A stretch of 64,000 nt of DNA from Bradyrhizobium archetypum (GCF_013114835.1 NZ_JAAVLW010000002.1:248001-312000); one strand, 5' to 3'. Shown: positions 10,439 through 19,634, counted from the first letter of the stretch. Numbers and translations are program-made. The notes: a model not told the origin generated them from the letters alone.

Positions 10439-11134
10439 TTAAGTAAAAAGTTCCTGCCCGTGCGCCTCGACGTAGGCGGCAAGGCCCAGCGTGTGGTCGC
10501 GCGCGCGCTTCTCGGCAAGTTCCGTGTCGCGCGCCTCCAGCGCTTCGATGATGGCGAGATGCTCGGGCAGCGAGGTCGCAGTGCGGTCCTTCCGCCCGAT
10601 GGTCAGTTGCCGGTAGCCGCGCACATGCAGCAGCAGGTCGTTGGTCAAATCGACCAGCACCGGCGATTCCGAAAGCGAGATCAGCGCCTGATGGAACGCA
10701 ATGTTGGCCTTGGAGTATTCCTCGACATGATCCTGCGGCAGCCGGTCCTTGCCAAAATCCTTGAAGAAGTCGCGCAGCGCCGTGATGTCCTTCTTGCGCG
10801 CCGTCGTCGTGATCAGGCGCGCGGCCATGCTCTCGAGCGCAGCCCAGGCGCGGATCATGTCGACGATCTCGGCCTTGGTGCGGCGGACCACGACGATGCC
10901 GCGACGCGGCACGGTTTTGACGAAGCCATCCTGTTCAAGCATCGCGATGGCTTCGCGAATAGGGGTGCGGCTGACGCCGAGGCGCTCGGACAATGCGCGC
11001 TCGTCGAGCATCACCGGCTCGGGCGTCGCGTAGATGTCCATCTTGAGAATAGCTTCCTTCAAGGCCTCGTAGGCCTTGTTCTTGAAGCTCGTCTCCGGCG
11101 CGATCCGGACGATTGCGATATCTGCCTCAGCCAT
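10439..11134 (-). CDS. GntR-family (FadR/FCD) transcriptional regulator of the oxalate genes
   Basis: A regulator of about 231 residues with an N-terminal winged helix (ALSERLGVSRTPIREAIAMLEQDGFV) and a C-terminal helical FCD ligand domain (EYSKANIAFHQALISLSESP with the metal-binding His). It is the first gene upstream of oxc-frc and diverges from the acyl-CoA synthetase, so it is the obvious local regulator. The frame is open to 11326 with an ATG at 11233, but that ATG lies inside an operator-like repeat; the ATG at 11134 gives a normal-length protein and leaves the repeat in the promoter. The effector is probably oxalate or a derived CoA ester, which is inference. Confidence 0.88.
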   Translation of the reverse strand: MAEADIAIVRIAPETSFKNKAYEALKEAILKMDIYATPEPVMLDERALSERLGVSRTPIREAIAMLEQDGFVKTVPRRGIVVVRRTKAEIVDMIRAWAALESMAARLITTTARKKDITALRDFFKDFGKDRLPQDHVEEYSKANIAFHQALISLSESPVLVDLTNDLLLHVRGYRQLTIGRKDRTATSLPEHLAIIEALEARDTELAEKRARDHTLGLAAYVEAHGQELFT

Positions 11135-11227
11135 AACTGGCGGCGCCTTGGTTTCTCTAGGTGCGGGCACGACTCGTCTCCTCCCTGTTGGAGACGTCTT
11201 CTTAGCAGAAGAAATACCCGAAGTTTT

Positions 11228-11244
11228 TGGCATACCAAATACCA
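11228..11244. promoter_or_regulatory. Operator-like site 1 (TGGCATACCAAATACCA)
   Basis: This 17-mer differs at one base from a second copy 81 bp away. FCD-type GntR proteins bind short palindromes built on TGGTAT/ATACCA half-sites, which both copies contain. On the reverse strand a TTGACA at 11253-11248 lies immediately upstream, so occupancy would block transcription of gntR-oxc-frc. Confidence 0.65.
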
Positions 11245-11308
11245 GAATGTCAAGATGCCCGTGTTTTCGCTGATTCTGCGCGATAGTTTGTCTTGACAAT
11301 CTAATCTC

Positions 11309-11325
11309 TGGCATACCAAATGCCA
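11309..11325. promoter_or_regulatory. Operator-like site 2 (TGGCATACCAAATGCCA)
   Basis: The arms TGGCAT and ATGCCA are perfectly complementary around a five-base centre. The site sits 10 bases after a forward TTGACA (11293-11298), overlapping the expected -10 region and 25 bases before the acyl-CoA synthetase start. With site 1 it brackets the divergent promoters. Confidence 0.68.
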
Positions 11326-11350
11326 TAAAACTAGCCCCAGGAGGAAGCCA

Positions 11351-13516
11351 ATGTCAAATTCTGCAGATGCGGCCCGCAAGATCGCCGAGCCCAACGCCCA
11401 ACAGGCTGTCCGCCGGGTGCTCGATACGGTGAAAGCTGAGAAGCGCACCAGCCTCACGGCACCGGAAGGCAAAGTGGTGTGCGATGCCTATGGCATCCCG
11501 GTTCCGAAGGAGGGGCTGGCGAAATCGGCCGCTGACGCATCCAAGATCGCATCCAGCATGGGCTTCCCGGTGGTGATGAAGATCGTCTCGCCGGACATTC
11601 TCCACAAGACCGAAGCCGGCGGCGTCGTGGTCGGCGTCAAGACGGCGGCTGAGGCCGAGAAGGCCTATGAGACCATTCTCGCCAACGCGAAGAAGTACAA
11701 GGCTGACGCCAAGATCGAGGGTATCCAGGTCCAGCAGATGCTGGCCGGCGGCACCGAGGTGATTGTCGGCTCCATCACCGACGGCTCGTTCGGCAAGCTG
11801 GTGGCGTTTGGCCTGGGCGGCGTGCTGGTCGAAGTACTGAAGGACATCACCTTCCGCCTCGCGCCTGCCACCAAGGAAGATGCCCTGTCGATGCTCGACG
11901 GCATCCAGGCCCACGACATGCTAAAGGGCGTGCGCGGCGGCGATCCGGTCAGCCGCGAAGCGCTGGCGGACGTCATCGTCAAAGTGTCGCAGCTCGTCAG
12001 CGACTTCCCCGAAATAATCGAACTCGACCTCAACCCGGTGTTCGCGACCAAGAAGGACGCGATCGCTGCCGACGTGCGCATCGTCGTCGATTTCGATTAC
12101 AAGCCCCGTCCGGCGCCGCGCCCGACCGAGGAAATCGTGGCGGCCATGAACCGCATCATGCAGCCGAAAGCGGTCGCCGTGATCGGCGCCTCCGCCGAGG
12201 ACGGCAAGATCGGCAATTCCGTGATGAAGAACCTGATCAACGGCGGCTACAAGGGCGAGATCTATCCGATCCACCCGAAGGCGGCCGATATTCTCGGCTA
12301 CAAGGCCTACAAGAGCGTCAAGGACGTGCCCGGCGTGATCGACACCGCGGTGTTTGCGATCCCCGCAAAGTTCGTCGCCGGCGCGCTGGCCGAATGTGGC
12401 GAGAAGAAAATCCCGGGTGCCGTGCTGATTCCGTCGGGCTTTGCCGAAGCTGGCGCGCCTGAATTGCAGGCCGAGATCGTCGAGGTCGGCAAGAAGTACA
12501 ACATCCGCCTGATGGGCCCGAACATCTACGGCTTCTACTATACCTGGTCCAACCTCTGCGCCACGTTCTGCACCGCCTACGACGTCAAGGGCCATGCGGC
12601 CTTGTCGTCGCAGTCCGGCGGCATCGGCATGGCGATCATCGGTTTCTCGCGCTCGGCGAAAATGGGGGTGTCGGCGATCGTCGGCCTCGGCAACAAGTCC
12701 GACATCGACGAGGACGATCTGCTGGCGTTCTTCGAGCAGGACCCCAACACCAACCTGATCGCCCAGCACTGCGAAGACCTAAAAGACGGCCGTGCCTTTG
12801 CGGAAGCCGCCAAGCGCGTCTCCAAGAAGAAGCCGGTGGTGGTGCTGAAGGCGGGCCGCACGTCGGCTGGTGCGAAGGCGGCTTCGTCGCACACCGGCGC
12901 GCTCGCCGGCAACGACAAGATCTATGAGGACGTGTTCAAGCAGTCGGGCGTGATCCGCGCCCGGTCCTTGCGGCAATTGCTCGAATTCGCGCGCGGGGTG
13001 CCGGTGCTGCCGACGCCGAAGGGCGAGAACGTGCTGATCATCACCGGGGCCGGCGGCTCGGGCGTGCTGCTGTCGGATTCCTGTGTGGATAACGGCCTGT
13101 CGCTCATGTCGATGCCGCCGGATCTCGACGCCGCGTTCCGTAAGTTCATCCCGCCGTTCGGCGCGGCTGGAAATCCTGTGGATATCACCGGCGGCGAGCC
13201 GCCGATCACCTACATCAACACGGTCAAGCTCGGCCTGTCGGACGAGCGCATCCATTCGCTGATCCTCGGCTACTGGCACACGATCGTCACCCCGCCGATG
13301 GTGTTCGCCCGCAACATGGTCGAGGTGAAGAAGGAGATGGAGGCCAAGGGCTTCGTGAAGCCGATCGTCGCTTCGCTCGCCGGCGACGTCGAGGTCGAGG
13401 AAGCCGCCGAATATCTCTATCAGAACGGCATTCCGGCCTATGCCTATTCGACCGAATTGCCGGTCGAGGTGCTGGGCGCCAAGTACAAATGGGCGCGCGG
13501 CGCGGGCCTGCTCTGA
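11351..13516 (+). CDS. Fused NDP-forming acyl-CoA synthetase (acetate-CoA ligase family), candidate oxalate activator
   Basis: A 721-residue protein related to ADP-forming acetyl-CoA synthetase. Residues about 30-240 are an ATP-grasp domain (GFPVVMKIVSPDILHKTEAG), about 260-390 a CoA-binding Rossmann domain (PKAVAVIGASAEDGKIGNS), and the rest the succinyl-CoA-ligase-like domains with the candidate phosphohistidine His514 in SSHTGALAG. The ATP-grasp module is N-terminal, the beta-alpha order, whereas many fused relatives have it at the C-terminus. AGGAGGAAG precedes the ATG. It diverges from the GntR-oxc-frc unit and shares its operators, so I infer that it makes or interconverts oxalyl-CoA or formyl-CoA with nucleotide coupling; this is not proven by the sequence. 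Confidence 0.85.
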   Translation: MSNSADAARKIAEPNAQQAVRRVLDTVKAEKRTSLTAPEGKVVCDAYGIPVPKEGLAKSAADASKIASSMGFPVVMKIVSPDILHKTEAGGVVVGVKTAAEAEKAYETILANAKKYKADAKIEGIQVQQMLAGGTEVIVGSITDGSFGKLVAFGLGGVLVEVLKDITFRLAPATKEDALSMLDGIQAHDMLKGVRGGDPVSREALADVIVKVSQLVSDFPEIIELDLNPVFATKKDAIAADVRIVVDFDYKPRPAPRPTEEIVAAMNRIMQPKAVAVIGASAEDGKIGNSVMKNLINGGYKGEIYPIHPKAADILGYKAYKSVKDVPGVIDTAVFAIPAKFVAGALAECGEKKIPGAVLIPSGFAEAGAPELQAEIVEVGKKYNIRLMGPNIYGFYYTWSNLCATFCTAYDVKGHAALSSQSGGIGMAIIGFSRSAKMGVSAIVGLGNKSDIDEDDLLAFFEQDPNTNLIAQHCEDLKDGRAFAEAAKRVSKKKPVVVLKAGRTSAGAKAASSHTGALAGNDKIYEDVFKQSGVIRARSLRQLLEFARGVPVLPTPKGENVLIITGAGGSGVLLSDSCVDNGLSLMSMPPDLDAAFRKFIPPFGAAGNPVDITGGEPPITYINTVKLGLSDERIHSLILGYWHTIVTPPMVFARNMVEVKKEMEAKGFVKPIVASLAGDVEVEEAAEYLYQNGIPAYAYSTELPVEVLGAKYKWARGAGLL

Positions 13517-13529
13517 GATCGCTTGCGAA

Positions 13530-13670
13530 CCTCTCCCCGCGTGCGGGGAGAGGTCGGATCGCATCGCAGATGCGATCCGGGTGAGGGGGGGTCTCCGCGT
13601 ACTCACCTCTTTCGAATTTGCCGAGGCAGCCCCTCACCCCGACCCTCTCCCCGTGAAGAACGGGGAGGGG
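13530..13670. repeat. Bradyrhizobium-type palindromic intergenic repeat (mosaic)
   Basis: The element contains an inner palindrome CCTCTCCCCGC-GTGCGGGGAGAGG (13530-13553), a palindrome GGATCGCATC...GATGCGATCC, then GGGTGAGGGG matched by CCCCTCACCC, and a final CCCTCTCCCCG-tgaagaa-CGGGGAGGGG (13644-13670). Such mosaics are common between genes in this genus. It lies between the acyl-CoA synthetase and the IclR gene. Confidence 0.8.
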
Positions 13671-13700
13671 AGCGCGCCAGCGCTTTTGTCTAACGGACGG

Positions 13701-14561
13701 ATGCAGGTCGCGATGAGAAAAGACGTGATCCGGCGCAAGGCGACCGAACCCCGATCCACCGCGGAGCAGGACACCGAGGCGCGCGACGGCGGCGTCCAGT
13801 CGGTCGATCGCGCGCTGTCGATCATCGAGACACTGGCGGAAGACGACGAAGGCTATCGCCTCAGCGATCTCGCCATCCGCACCGGGCTTTCGACGTCGAC
13901 CGTGCATCGCCTGCTCGGGACGCTGGAAAGCCGCCGCTTCGTGCAGTTCGACCGCACCGAATCGAAATGGCATGTCGGCGCGCGCGCCTTCACGGTGGGC
14001 GCAACTTTCGCCCGCCGCCGCAATTTCACGGCGCAGGCGATGCCATACTTGCGCAAGCTGCGCGACCTGACGCGGGAAACCGCCAATCTCGCCGTCGTCG
14101 ATGACGAGTTCATCATCGTGCTGACCCGGATGGAAAGCCGCGAGATCATGCGTTCGCTGACCAAGGTCGGCGGCCGCGTCGCGATGGTCGCCTCCGGCGT
14201 CGGCAAGGCGGTGCTCGCGACCTATTCGAACGAGGACGTCAGCGCCATCATCCAGCATCACGGCATGCCGCGGCTGACGGAAAAGTCGATCATACGACCG
14301 AGCGATTTGTTCAAGGAACTCGAAAAAATCCGCCGCCAGGGTTTTGCTGTTGACGACGAGGAGGCCTGCATGGGCCTGCGCTGCATCGCCGCCGTCATCT
14401 ATAACGACTGCGCCGAGCCGCTGGCTGCCATTTCAGTCTCGGGCATGACGGGCCGACTGACGGATGAGCGCCTGCCGATGTTGGGGCGGACGGTGCGGGA
14501 GGTGGCGGCTGAGCTGACGGTAGCACTGGGCGGCGTGATGCCGGAGGCAAAGGCCGGCTGA
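13701..14561 (+). CDS. IclR-family transcriptional regulator
   Basis: A regulator of 286 residues: N-terminal winged helix (SVDRALSIIETLAEDDEGYRL, then LSTSTVHRLLGTLESRRFV) and a C-terminal IclR effector domain (RMESREIMRSLTKVGGRVAM, GKAVLATYS, GFAVDDEEACMGLRCIAA). The frame is open back to 13440 but the upstream part is the palindromic repeat, so the start is the ATG at 13701 or 13713. It lies just upstream of the panE-like, gcl, hyi and glxR genes. IclR relatives such as AllR and GclR control glyoxylate metabolism elsewhere, so control of that operon is the natural inference. Confidence 0.87.
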   Translation: MQVAMRKDVIRRKATEPRSTAEQDTEARDGGVQSVDRALSIIETLAEDDEGYRLSDLAIRTGLSTSTVHRLLGTLESRRFVQFDRTESKWHVGARAFTVGATFARRRNFTAQAMPYLRKLRDLTRETANLAVVDDEFIIVLTRMESREIMRSLTKVGGRVAMVASGVGKAVLATYSNEDVSAIIQHHGMPRLTEKSIIRPSDLFKELEKIRRQGFAVDDEEACMGLRCIAAVIYNDCAEPLAAISVSGMTGRLTDERLPMLGRTVREVAAELTVALGGVMPEAKAG

Positions 14562-14700
14562 GCGTTGACCGCGAGTGGCGCAGCCACAAGCAATCCATGG
14601 CCGCATGGCACGACTCCGCTTTTGATACAGAGCCGCCACTTGGCCGAAATATCCGGTCCGCTAGACTGTCCTCCAACGGAAACAAGATCCGGGAGGAAGC

Positions 14701-15762
14701 ATGGCGCGCAGAATCGCGATCGTCGGAGCGGGCGCCGTTGGCGGCTATGTCGGTGCGCATATGGCGCAGGCGGGGGAGGACGTCACCTTCATCGATCCCT
14801 GGCCCGAGCATGTCGAGCTAATGCGAAAGCATGGGGTGCGCGTCACCCACGCGATGGATGTCGCGGAATTCTCGGTGCCGGTGCGCGCGCTGCATGTCAC
14901 CGATGCGCAGCAGCTCGCCAAGGAGAAGCCGGTCGACGTCGCCTTCATTTGCATGAAGTCCTACGACACGGCCTGGGCCACCATGCTGATCCAGCAATAT
15001 CTGGCGGGCGACGGCTATGTCGTGTCGCTGCAGAACTGCATGAACGAGGAGACGATTGCCGGCATTGTCGGCTGGGGCAAGACGCTGGGCTGCATCGCCA
15101 GCAGCATCACGGTGAATCTGCCGGAGCCCGGCCGTATCCACCGCGGCGCGGGCAAGGGCGGGGCGGCACACACCGTGTTTCGCGCCGGCGAGGTGCACGG
15201 CCGTATCACGCCGCGGATCGAAGAGGTCCGCCGGCTGGTCGGCTATTCGGACAGCGCCAAGGTGACGGAGAACCTGTGGGGCGAGCGCTGGTCGAAACTG
15301 GTCGCCAACGTCATGGGCAATGGGCTCTCTGCCTGTACCGGGTTGCCGGGCGGAGAGGTGTTGCAGAGCGAGCCGCTGCGCCGGTTCTCCACCCGGCTCG
15401 GCAGCGAGGCGATCCGCATCGGACAGGCGCACGGCTATCAACTGGAAGAGATATTGCACCTGCCGCCGGAGACGATCGCGCGGGCCGGCGAGGGCGATGA
15501 GACGGCGATGCGCGCCTGCGACGAGCAGCGTTTCAAGGACAGCAAACGCACCTCTTCGCAGCAACGTCCCTCGATGGGGCAGGACATGCAGAAGGGTAGG
15601 CGCACGGAGATCGAATTCCTCAACGGTCTTGTGGTGCGCGAAGGCGAGAAGCTCGGACTGCCGTGTGCGGCAAATGCCGCGCTGACCGATATCGTCAAGC
15701 GCGTGGAGCGCGGAGAGCTCAGCCCCGATCCGCGACACATCACGGAGCTGCGGCTGAATTGA
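14701..15762 (+). CDS. Ketopantoate reductase-family enzyme, candidate oxalyl-CoA reductase (PanE2-like)
   Basis: A 353-residue ApbA/PanE-family NADPH-dependent reductase. The N-terminal Rossmann fold has GAGAVGGYVGAHM; the C-terminal helical domain carries the family lysine at 199 (ERWSKLVANVMGN) and the substrate signature SMGQDMQKGRRTEIEFLNG. GGGAGGAAGC gives a good ribosome site. By family alone it would be 2-dehydropantoate 2-reductase. However, it is flanked by oxalate genes and gcl, and in Methylobacterium extorquens the paralogue PanE2 reduces oxalyl-CoA to glyoxylate. That role would join the Frc product to Gcl here. The PanE2 assignment is inference from context and needs enzyme data. 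Confidence 0.8.
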   Translation: MARRIAIVGAGAVGGYVGAHMAQAGEDVTFIDPWPEHVELMRKHGVRVTHAMDVAEFSVPVRALHVTDAQQLAKEKPVDVAFICMKSYDTAWATMLIQQYLAGDGYVVSLQNCMNEETIAGIVGWGKTLGCIASSITVNLPEPGRIHRGAGKGGAAHTVFRAGEVHGRITPRIEEVRRLVGYSDSAKVTENLWGERWSKLVANVMGNGLSACTGLPGGEVLQSEPLRRFSTRLGSEAIRIGQAHGYQLEEILHLPPETIARAGEGDETAMRACDEQRFKDSKRTSSQQRPSMGQDMQKGRRTEIEFLNGLVVREGEKLGLPCAANAALTDIVKRVERGELSPDPRHITELRLN

Positions 15763-15802
15763 AGACGGCTATGTGGCAAGTTCGACGCGACGACCTATCC
15801 AC

Positions 15803-15885
15803 CGTCATGCGAGGAGCAAGCGACGAAGCAATCCATGTTTCGCGTGCGCGGAGAGATGGATTGCTTCGCCTCGCTCGCAATGACG
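15803..15885. repeat. Palindromic intergenic repeat (ATTGCGAG/GAAGCAATCCAT type)
   Basis: The left arm runs from CGTCATGCGAG to GAAGCAATCCAT and the right arm from ATGGATTGCTTC to GCAATGACG; they are nearly complementary over about 30 bases around a short CGCGTGCGCG centre. Elements with these arms are abundant in Bradyrhizobium. It occupies most of the 284-base space before gcl, in which no gene is seen. Confidence 0.82.
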
Positions 15886-16046
15886 ATTTTTGGTTTCCAT
15901 TGAATAGCCGGACCAACCGACTGATTTATCTCGGCTTTCTCTGGCGGCTCCCACGCTGCGGGAAATAAAATCGCCCGCGTTGAGATCGCCTCTCGCCGTC
16001 AGCCAAGATCGCCGCCAGAGCCAACCCAGTTTGAGCGAGGCGCGAT

Positions 16047-17846
16047 ATGGCGAAGATGCGAGCGGTCGATGCGGCGGTGCGGATTCTGGAAAGGGAAGGG
16101 GTCAGCGTCGCCTTCGGCGTTCCGGGTGCTGCGATCAATCCGCTCTACTCCGCGCTGAAGAAGCGCGGCTCGATCGGCCACATCCTGGCGCGTCATGTCG
16201 AGGGCGCTTCACATATGGCCGAGGGCTATACCCGCGCCAGGGCCGGCAATATCGGCGTTTGTATCGGCACGTCGGGGCCGGCCGGCACCGACATGATCAC
16301 CGGACTGTACTCCGCGATCGCGGATTCGATTCCGATCCTCTGCATCACCGGGCAGGCGCCGCGCGCGCGACTCTACAAGGAAGATTTTCAGGCGATCGAT
16401 ATCGAATCGATTGCCAAGCCGGTGACGAAATGGGCGGTCACCGTGCGTGAGCCGGCGCTGGTGCCGCGGGTGTTCAGCCAGGCGTTCCATATCATGCGTT
16501 CCGGGCGCCCGGGCCCGGTTCTGATCGATTTGCCGCTTGACGTGCAGCTTGCCGAGATCGAGTTCGACGACGAGACCTACGAGCCGCTTCCGGTCTACAA
16601 GCCCGCGGCGACGCGCAAGCAGATCGAGAAGGCGCTTGGGATGCTCAACGCCGCGGAGCGGCCGCTGATCGTGGCGGGCGGCGGCGTCATCAACGCCGAC
16701 GCGTCCGACCTGCTGGTGGCGTTCGCCGAGACGGTCAACGTTCCCGTGGTTCCGACCTTGATGGGGTGGGGCGCCATCCCCGACGATCACGTGCTGATGG
16801 CAGGCATGGTGGGCTTGCAGACCAGCCACCGCTACGGCAACGCGACCATGCTGCAATCCGACTTCGTGCTCGGGATCGGCAATCGCTGGGCCAACCGGCA
16901 CACCGGCTCGGTCGAGACCTACACCAAGGGCCGCAAGTTCGTGCATGTCGACATCGAGCCGACGCAGATCGGGCGGGTTTTCAATCCGGATTTCGGCATT
17001 GTCTCCGACGCCAAGGCGGCACTGGAATTGTTCGTCACGGTCGCCAAGGAGTGGCGCAAGGCCGGCAAACTGAAGGAGAGGCAGGCGTGGCCGGCGGCGT
17101 GCCAGGACCGCAAGCGCACGATGCTACGCAAGAGCCATTTCGACGACATGCCGATCAAGCCGCAGCGCGTCTATGAAGAGATGAACAGGGCGTTCGGACG
17201 CGACACCTGTTACGTCAGCGTGATCGGCCTGTCGCAGATCGCTGGCGCGCAGTTTTTGGGCGTCTACGGCCCCCGCAACTGGATCAATGCGGGGCAGGCC
17301 GGTCCGCTCGGCTGGACGCTGCCGGCGGCACTTGGCGTCCGCGCGGCCGATCCGAACCGCGAGATCGTTGCGCTGTCGGGCGACTATGATTTCCAGTTTC
17401 TGATCGAAGAGCTCGCGGTCGGCGCCCAGTTCAAGCTGCCCTACATCCACGTCGTCGTGAACAACTCCTATCTCGGGCTGATCCGCCAGGCGCAGCGCGG
17501 CTTTGACATGGATTACCATGTCCAGCTTTCCTTCGAGAACATCAACGCGCCCGAGATCGGGGTCTATGGCGTCGACCATGTCGCTGTCGCCGAGGGGCTT
17601 GGCTGCAAGGCTATCCGCGTCACCGATCCGAACCACGCGCAGGCGGCGTTCGCCACCGCGCGCGAATGGATGGAAGAGTTCAAGGTGCCGGTTGTGGTCG
17701 AGTTCATTCTCGAGCGGGTCACCAACATCTCGATGGGCACTGAGATCGACAACGTCATCGAATTCGAGGAGGTGCTCGATCTGCCGCTGGACGACACGCC
17801 GGCCAAGTCGAGCGCGCCGCAATCCGGCAAGCTGTTGCCGGCATAA
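16047..17846 (+). CDS. gcl: Glyoxylate carboligase (tartronate-semialdehyde synthase)
   Basis: A ThDP- and FAD-containing enzyme of 599 residues that condenses two glyoxylates to tartronate semialdehyde and CO2. The N-terminus [19 protein letters not shown] and stretches such as [13 protein letters not shown] follow E. coli Gcl closely. The ThDP-activating glutamate of other family members is replaced by Val51 ([15 protein letters not shown]), the diagnostic Gcl substitution. The Mg-diphosphate motif is [19 protein letters not shown]. hyi follows after 15 bases and glxR after that, giving the standard glycerate pathway operon. Confidence 0.97.
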   Translation: MAKMRAVDAAVRILEREGVSVAFGVPGAAINPLYSALKKRGSIGHILARHVEGASHMAEGYTRARAGNIGVCIGTSGPAGTDMITGLYSAIADSIPILCITGQAPRARLYKEDFQAIDIESIAKPVTKWAVTVREPALVPRVFSQAFHIMRSGRPGPVLIDLPLDVQLAEIEFDDETYEPLPVYKPAATRKQIEKALGMLNAAERPLIVAGGGVINADASDLLVAFAETVNVPVVPTLMGWGAIPDDHVLMAGMVGLQTSHRYGNATMLQSDFVLGIGNRWANRHTGSVETYTKGRKFVHVDIEPTQIGRVFNPDFGIVSDAKAALELFVTVAKEWRKAGKLKERQAWPAACQDRKRTMLRKSHFDDMPIKPQRVYEEMNRAFGRDTCYVSVIGLSQIAGAQFLGVYGPRNWINAGQAGPLGWTLPAALGVRAADPNREIVALSGDYDFQFLIEELAVGAQFKLPYIHVVVNNSYLGLIRQAQRGFDMDYHVQLSFENINAPEIGVYGVDHVAVAEGLGCKAIRVTDPNHAQAAFATAREWMEEFKVPVVVEFILERVTNISMGTEIDNVIEFEEVLDLPLDDTPAKSSAPQSGKLLPA

Positions 17847-17861
17847 GGGGAGAATCTGATC

Positions 17862-18647
17862 GTGCCGAAATTTGCCGCCAATCTCACCATGCTGTTCGGC
17901 GAGCAGCCGTTCCTCGACCGCTTCGCCGCTGCCAAGGCCGCCGGTTTCAACGGGGTCGAATATCTGTTCCCGTATGATTTCGACAAGACCGAGCTGCGCG
18001 AGCAATTGCACCAGCACGGCCTGACCCAGGTGCTGCACAATCTGCCCGCGGGCAATTGGGCCGCCGGCGAGCGCGGCATCGCCATCCTGCCCGACCGCGT
18101 CGACGAATTTCGTGACGGCGTCGGCCGCGCCATCGATTACGCAAAAGCGCTCGATTGCCGTCAGCTCAACTGCCTGGTCGGCATCGCGCCCGAAGGCGCC
18201 GATGCGACCGATCTCAACGAGACATTGATCGGCAATCTGCGCTTCGCAGCCGGTGCGCTCGCGAAGGAGCAGATCAGGCTCCTGATCGAACCGATCAACA
18301 CGATCGATATTCCCGGCTTCTTCATGAACAAGACTGCGCAGGCGCTTCAAATCATTTCGGAGGTGCGCTCGAGCAATCTGTTCGTGCAGTATGACATCTA
18401 CCACATGCAGGTGATGGAAGGTGATCTTGCGCGCACCCTGCAAAAGCATCTGCCGCGCATCGCCCATGTGCAGCTCGCCGACAATCCCGGCCGCAATGAG
18501 CCGGGGACGGGCGAGATCAACTATCCCTTCCTGTTCCGCCATCTCGACGCTATTGGTTATCGCGGCTGGATCGGCTGCGAATACAAGCCGAGGACGACGA
18601 CGCTCGAGGGCCTCGGTTGGCACGCCGCGCTGACGGCCGATACCTGA
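17862..18647 (+). CDS. hyi: Hydroxypyruvate isomerase
   Basis: A 261-residue xylose-isomerase-like TIM barrel, matching the usual length of Hyi (258 in E. coli), which interconverts hydroxypyruvate and tartronate semialdehyde. Landmarks are PKFAANLTMLFGEQPFLDR, FNGVEYLFPYDF, the metal-binding Glu in LLIEPINTID, and the DIYHMQVMEGDLARTL segment. It starts with GTG at 17862, preceded by AGGGGAG at a spacing of about eight bases. It is tightly spaced between gcl and glxR. Confidence 0.93.
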   Translation: MPKFAANLTMLFGEQPFLDRFAAAKAAGFNGVEYLFPYDFDKTELREQLHQHGLTQVLHNLPAGNWAAGERGIAILPDRVDEFRDGVGRAIDYAKALDCRQLNCLVGIAPEGADATDLNETLIGNLRFAAGALAKEQIRLLIEPINTIDIPGFFMNKTAQALQIISEVRSSNLFVQYDIYHMQVMEGDLARTLQKHLPRIAHVQLADNPGRNEPGTGEINYPFLFRHLDAIGYRGWIGCEYKPRTTTLEGLGWHAALTADT

Positions 18648-18674
18648 AACAAGAAACAAATTAGGGGAGTTGAA

Positions 18675-19562
18675 ATGATCGATATCGGCTTTATCGGCCT
18701 CGGCACCATGGGGCGTCCGATGGCGGGTCATCTTCAGGCTGCCGGCCACCGCCTGTTCCTGCATGACGTCGGGCCGATCGCACCGGAGCTGGTCGCGGCC
18801 GGCGGCGTGGTCTGCAAATCGGGCAAGGAGGTCGCCGAGCAGTCCGACGTCGTGATCATCATGGTGCCGGATACGCCGCATGTGGAGGCGGTGCTGTTCG
18901 GCCCGGGCGGTGTCGCCGAGGGGCTATCCAAGGGGCAGATCGTCGTCGACATGAGTTCGATCTCGCCGCTCGCCACCAAGGAGTTTGCCAAGAAGGTCGA
19001 GGCGCTCGGCGCCGACTATCTCGACGCGCCGGTTTCCGGCGGCGAGGTGGGCGCCAAGGCGGCGAGCCTGACCATCATGGTCGGCGGACCGGAACGCGCG
19101 TTCAACGCCGTGAAGCCAGTGTTCGACAAGATGGGCAAGAACGTTACCCTGGTCGGCGGCAATGGCGACGGCCAGACCACCAAGGTCGCCAACCAGATCA
19201 TCGTGGCGCTGACTATCGAGGCGGTCGGCGAGGCACTGTTGTTTGCATCGAAAGCCGGTGCGGATCCGGCACTGGTGCGCAAGGCGCTGATGGGCGGCTT
19301 TGCATCGTCGCGAATTCTCGAGGTGCATGGCGAGCGCATGGTGAAGCGCAATTTCGAACCGGGCTTTCGCATCGAGCTGCACCAGAAGGATCTCAATTTG
19401 GCGCTGGAGGGCGCGCGTGCGCTCGGCATTTCGCTACCCAGCACGGCGGTCGCCCAGCAATTGTTCTCTTCCTGCGCTGCCCATGGCGGCAAGGCGTGGG
19501 ATCACTCAGGCATGGTGCGCGCGCTCGAAATGATGGCAAGCCACGACATCGCTAAAGCCTGA
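18675..19562 (+). CDS. glxR: 2-hydroxy-3-oxopropionate (tartronate semialdehyde) reductase
   Basis: A beta-hydroxyacid dehydrogenase of 295 residues that reduces tartronate semialdehyde to D-glycerate. It shows the NAD(P) motif GFIGLGTMGRPMAGHL, the substrate motif DAPVSGGEVGAK, and the catalytic lysine in GQTTKVANQ. AGGGGAG precedes the ATG. It is the last gene of gcl-hyi-glxR and is followed by a strong terminator. GarR and GlxR are close paralogues; the Gcl context supports GlxR. No glycerate kinase gene is present in the window. Confidence 0.93.
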   Translation: MIDIGFIGLGTMGRPMAGHLQAAGHRLFLHDVGPIAPELVAAGGVVCKSGKEVAEQSDVVIIMVPDTPHVEAVLFGPGGVAEGLSKGQIVVDMSSISPLATKEFAKKVEALGADYLDAPVSGGEVGAKAASLTIMVGGPERAFNAVKPVFDKMGKNVTLVGGNGDGQTTKVANQIIVALTIEAVGEALLFASKAGADPALVRKALMGGFASSRILEVHGERMVKRNFEPGFRIELHQKDLNLALEGARALGISLPSTAVAQQLFSSCAAHGGKAWDHSGMVRALEMMASHDIAKA

Positions 19563-19587
19563 TCTCTGGTTACTCCCTGACTGGAAC

Positions 19588-19617
19588 CCCGCGTCGAAGC
19601 TTCGACGCGGGCTTTTT
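19588..19617 (+). terminator. Rho-independent terminator after the gcl operon
   Basis: A perfect 24-base palindrome CCCGCGTCGAAG-CTTCGACGCGGG is followed by C and five T, 26 bases after the glxR stop. Confidence 0.92.
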
Positions 19618-19634
19618 CTGCTGGCAATGGAACC

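Noticed and set aside
17124..18881. A 585-codon reverse open frame
   Set aside because: It lies opposite gcl, hyi and glxR, all of which are certain genes, and has no recognisable domain.
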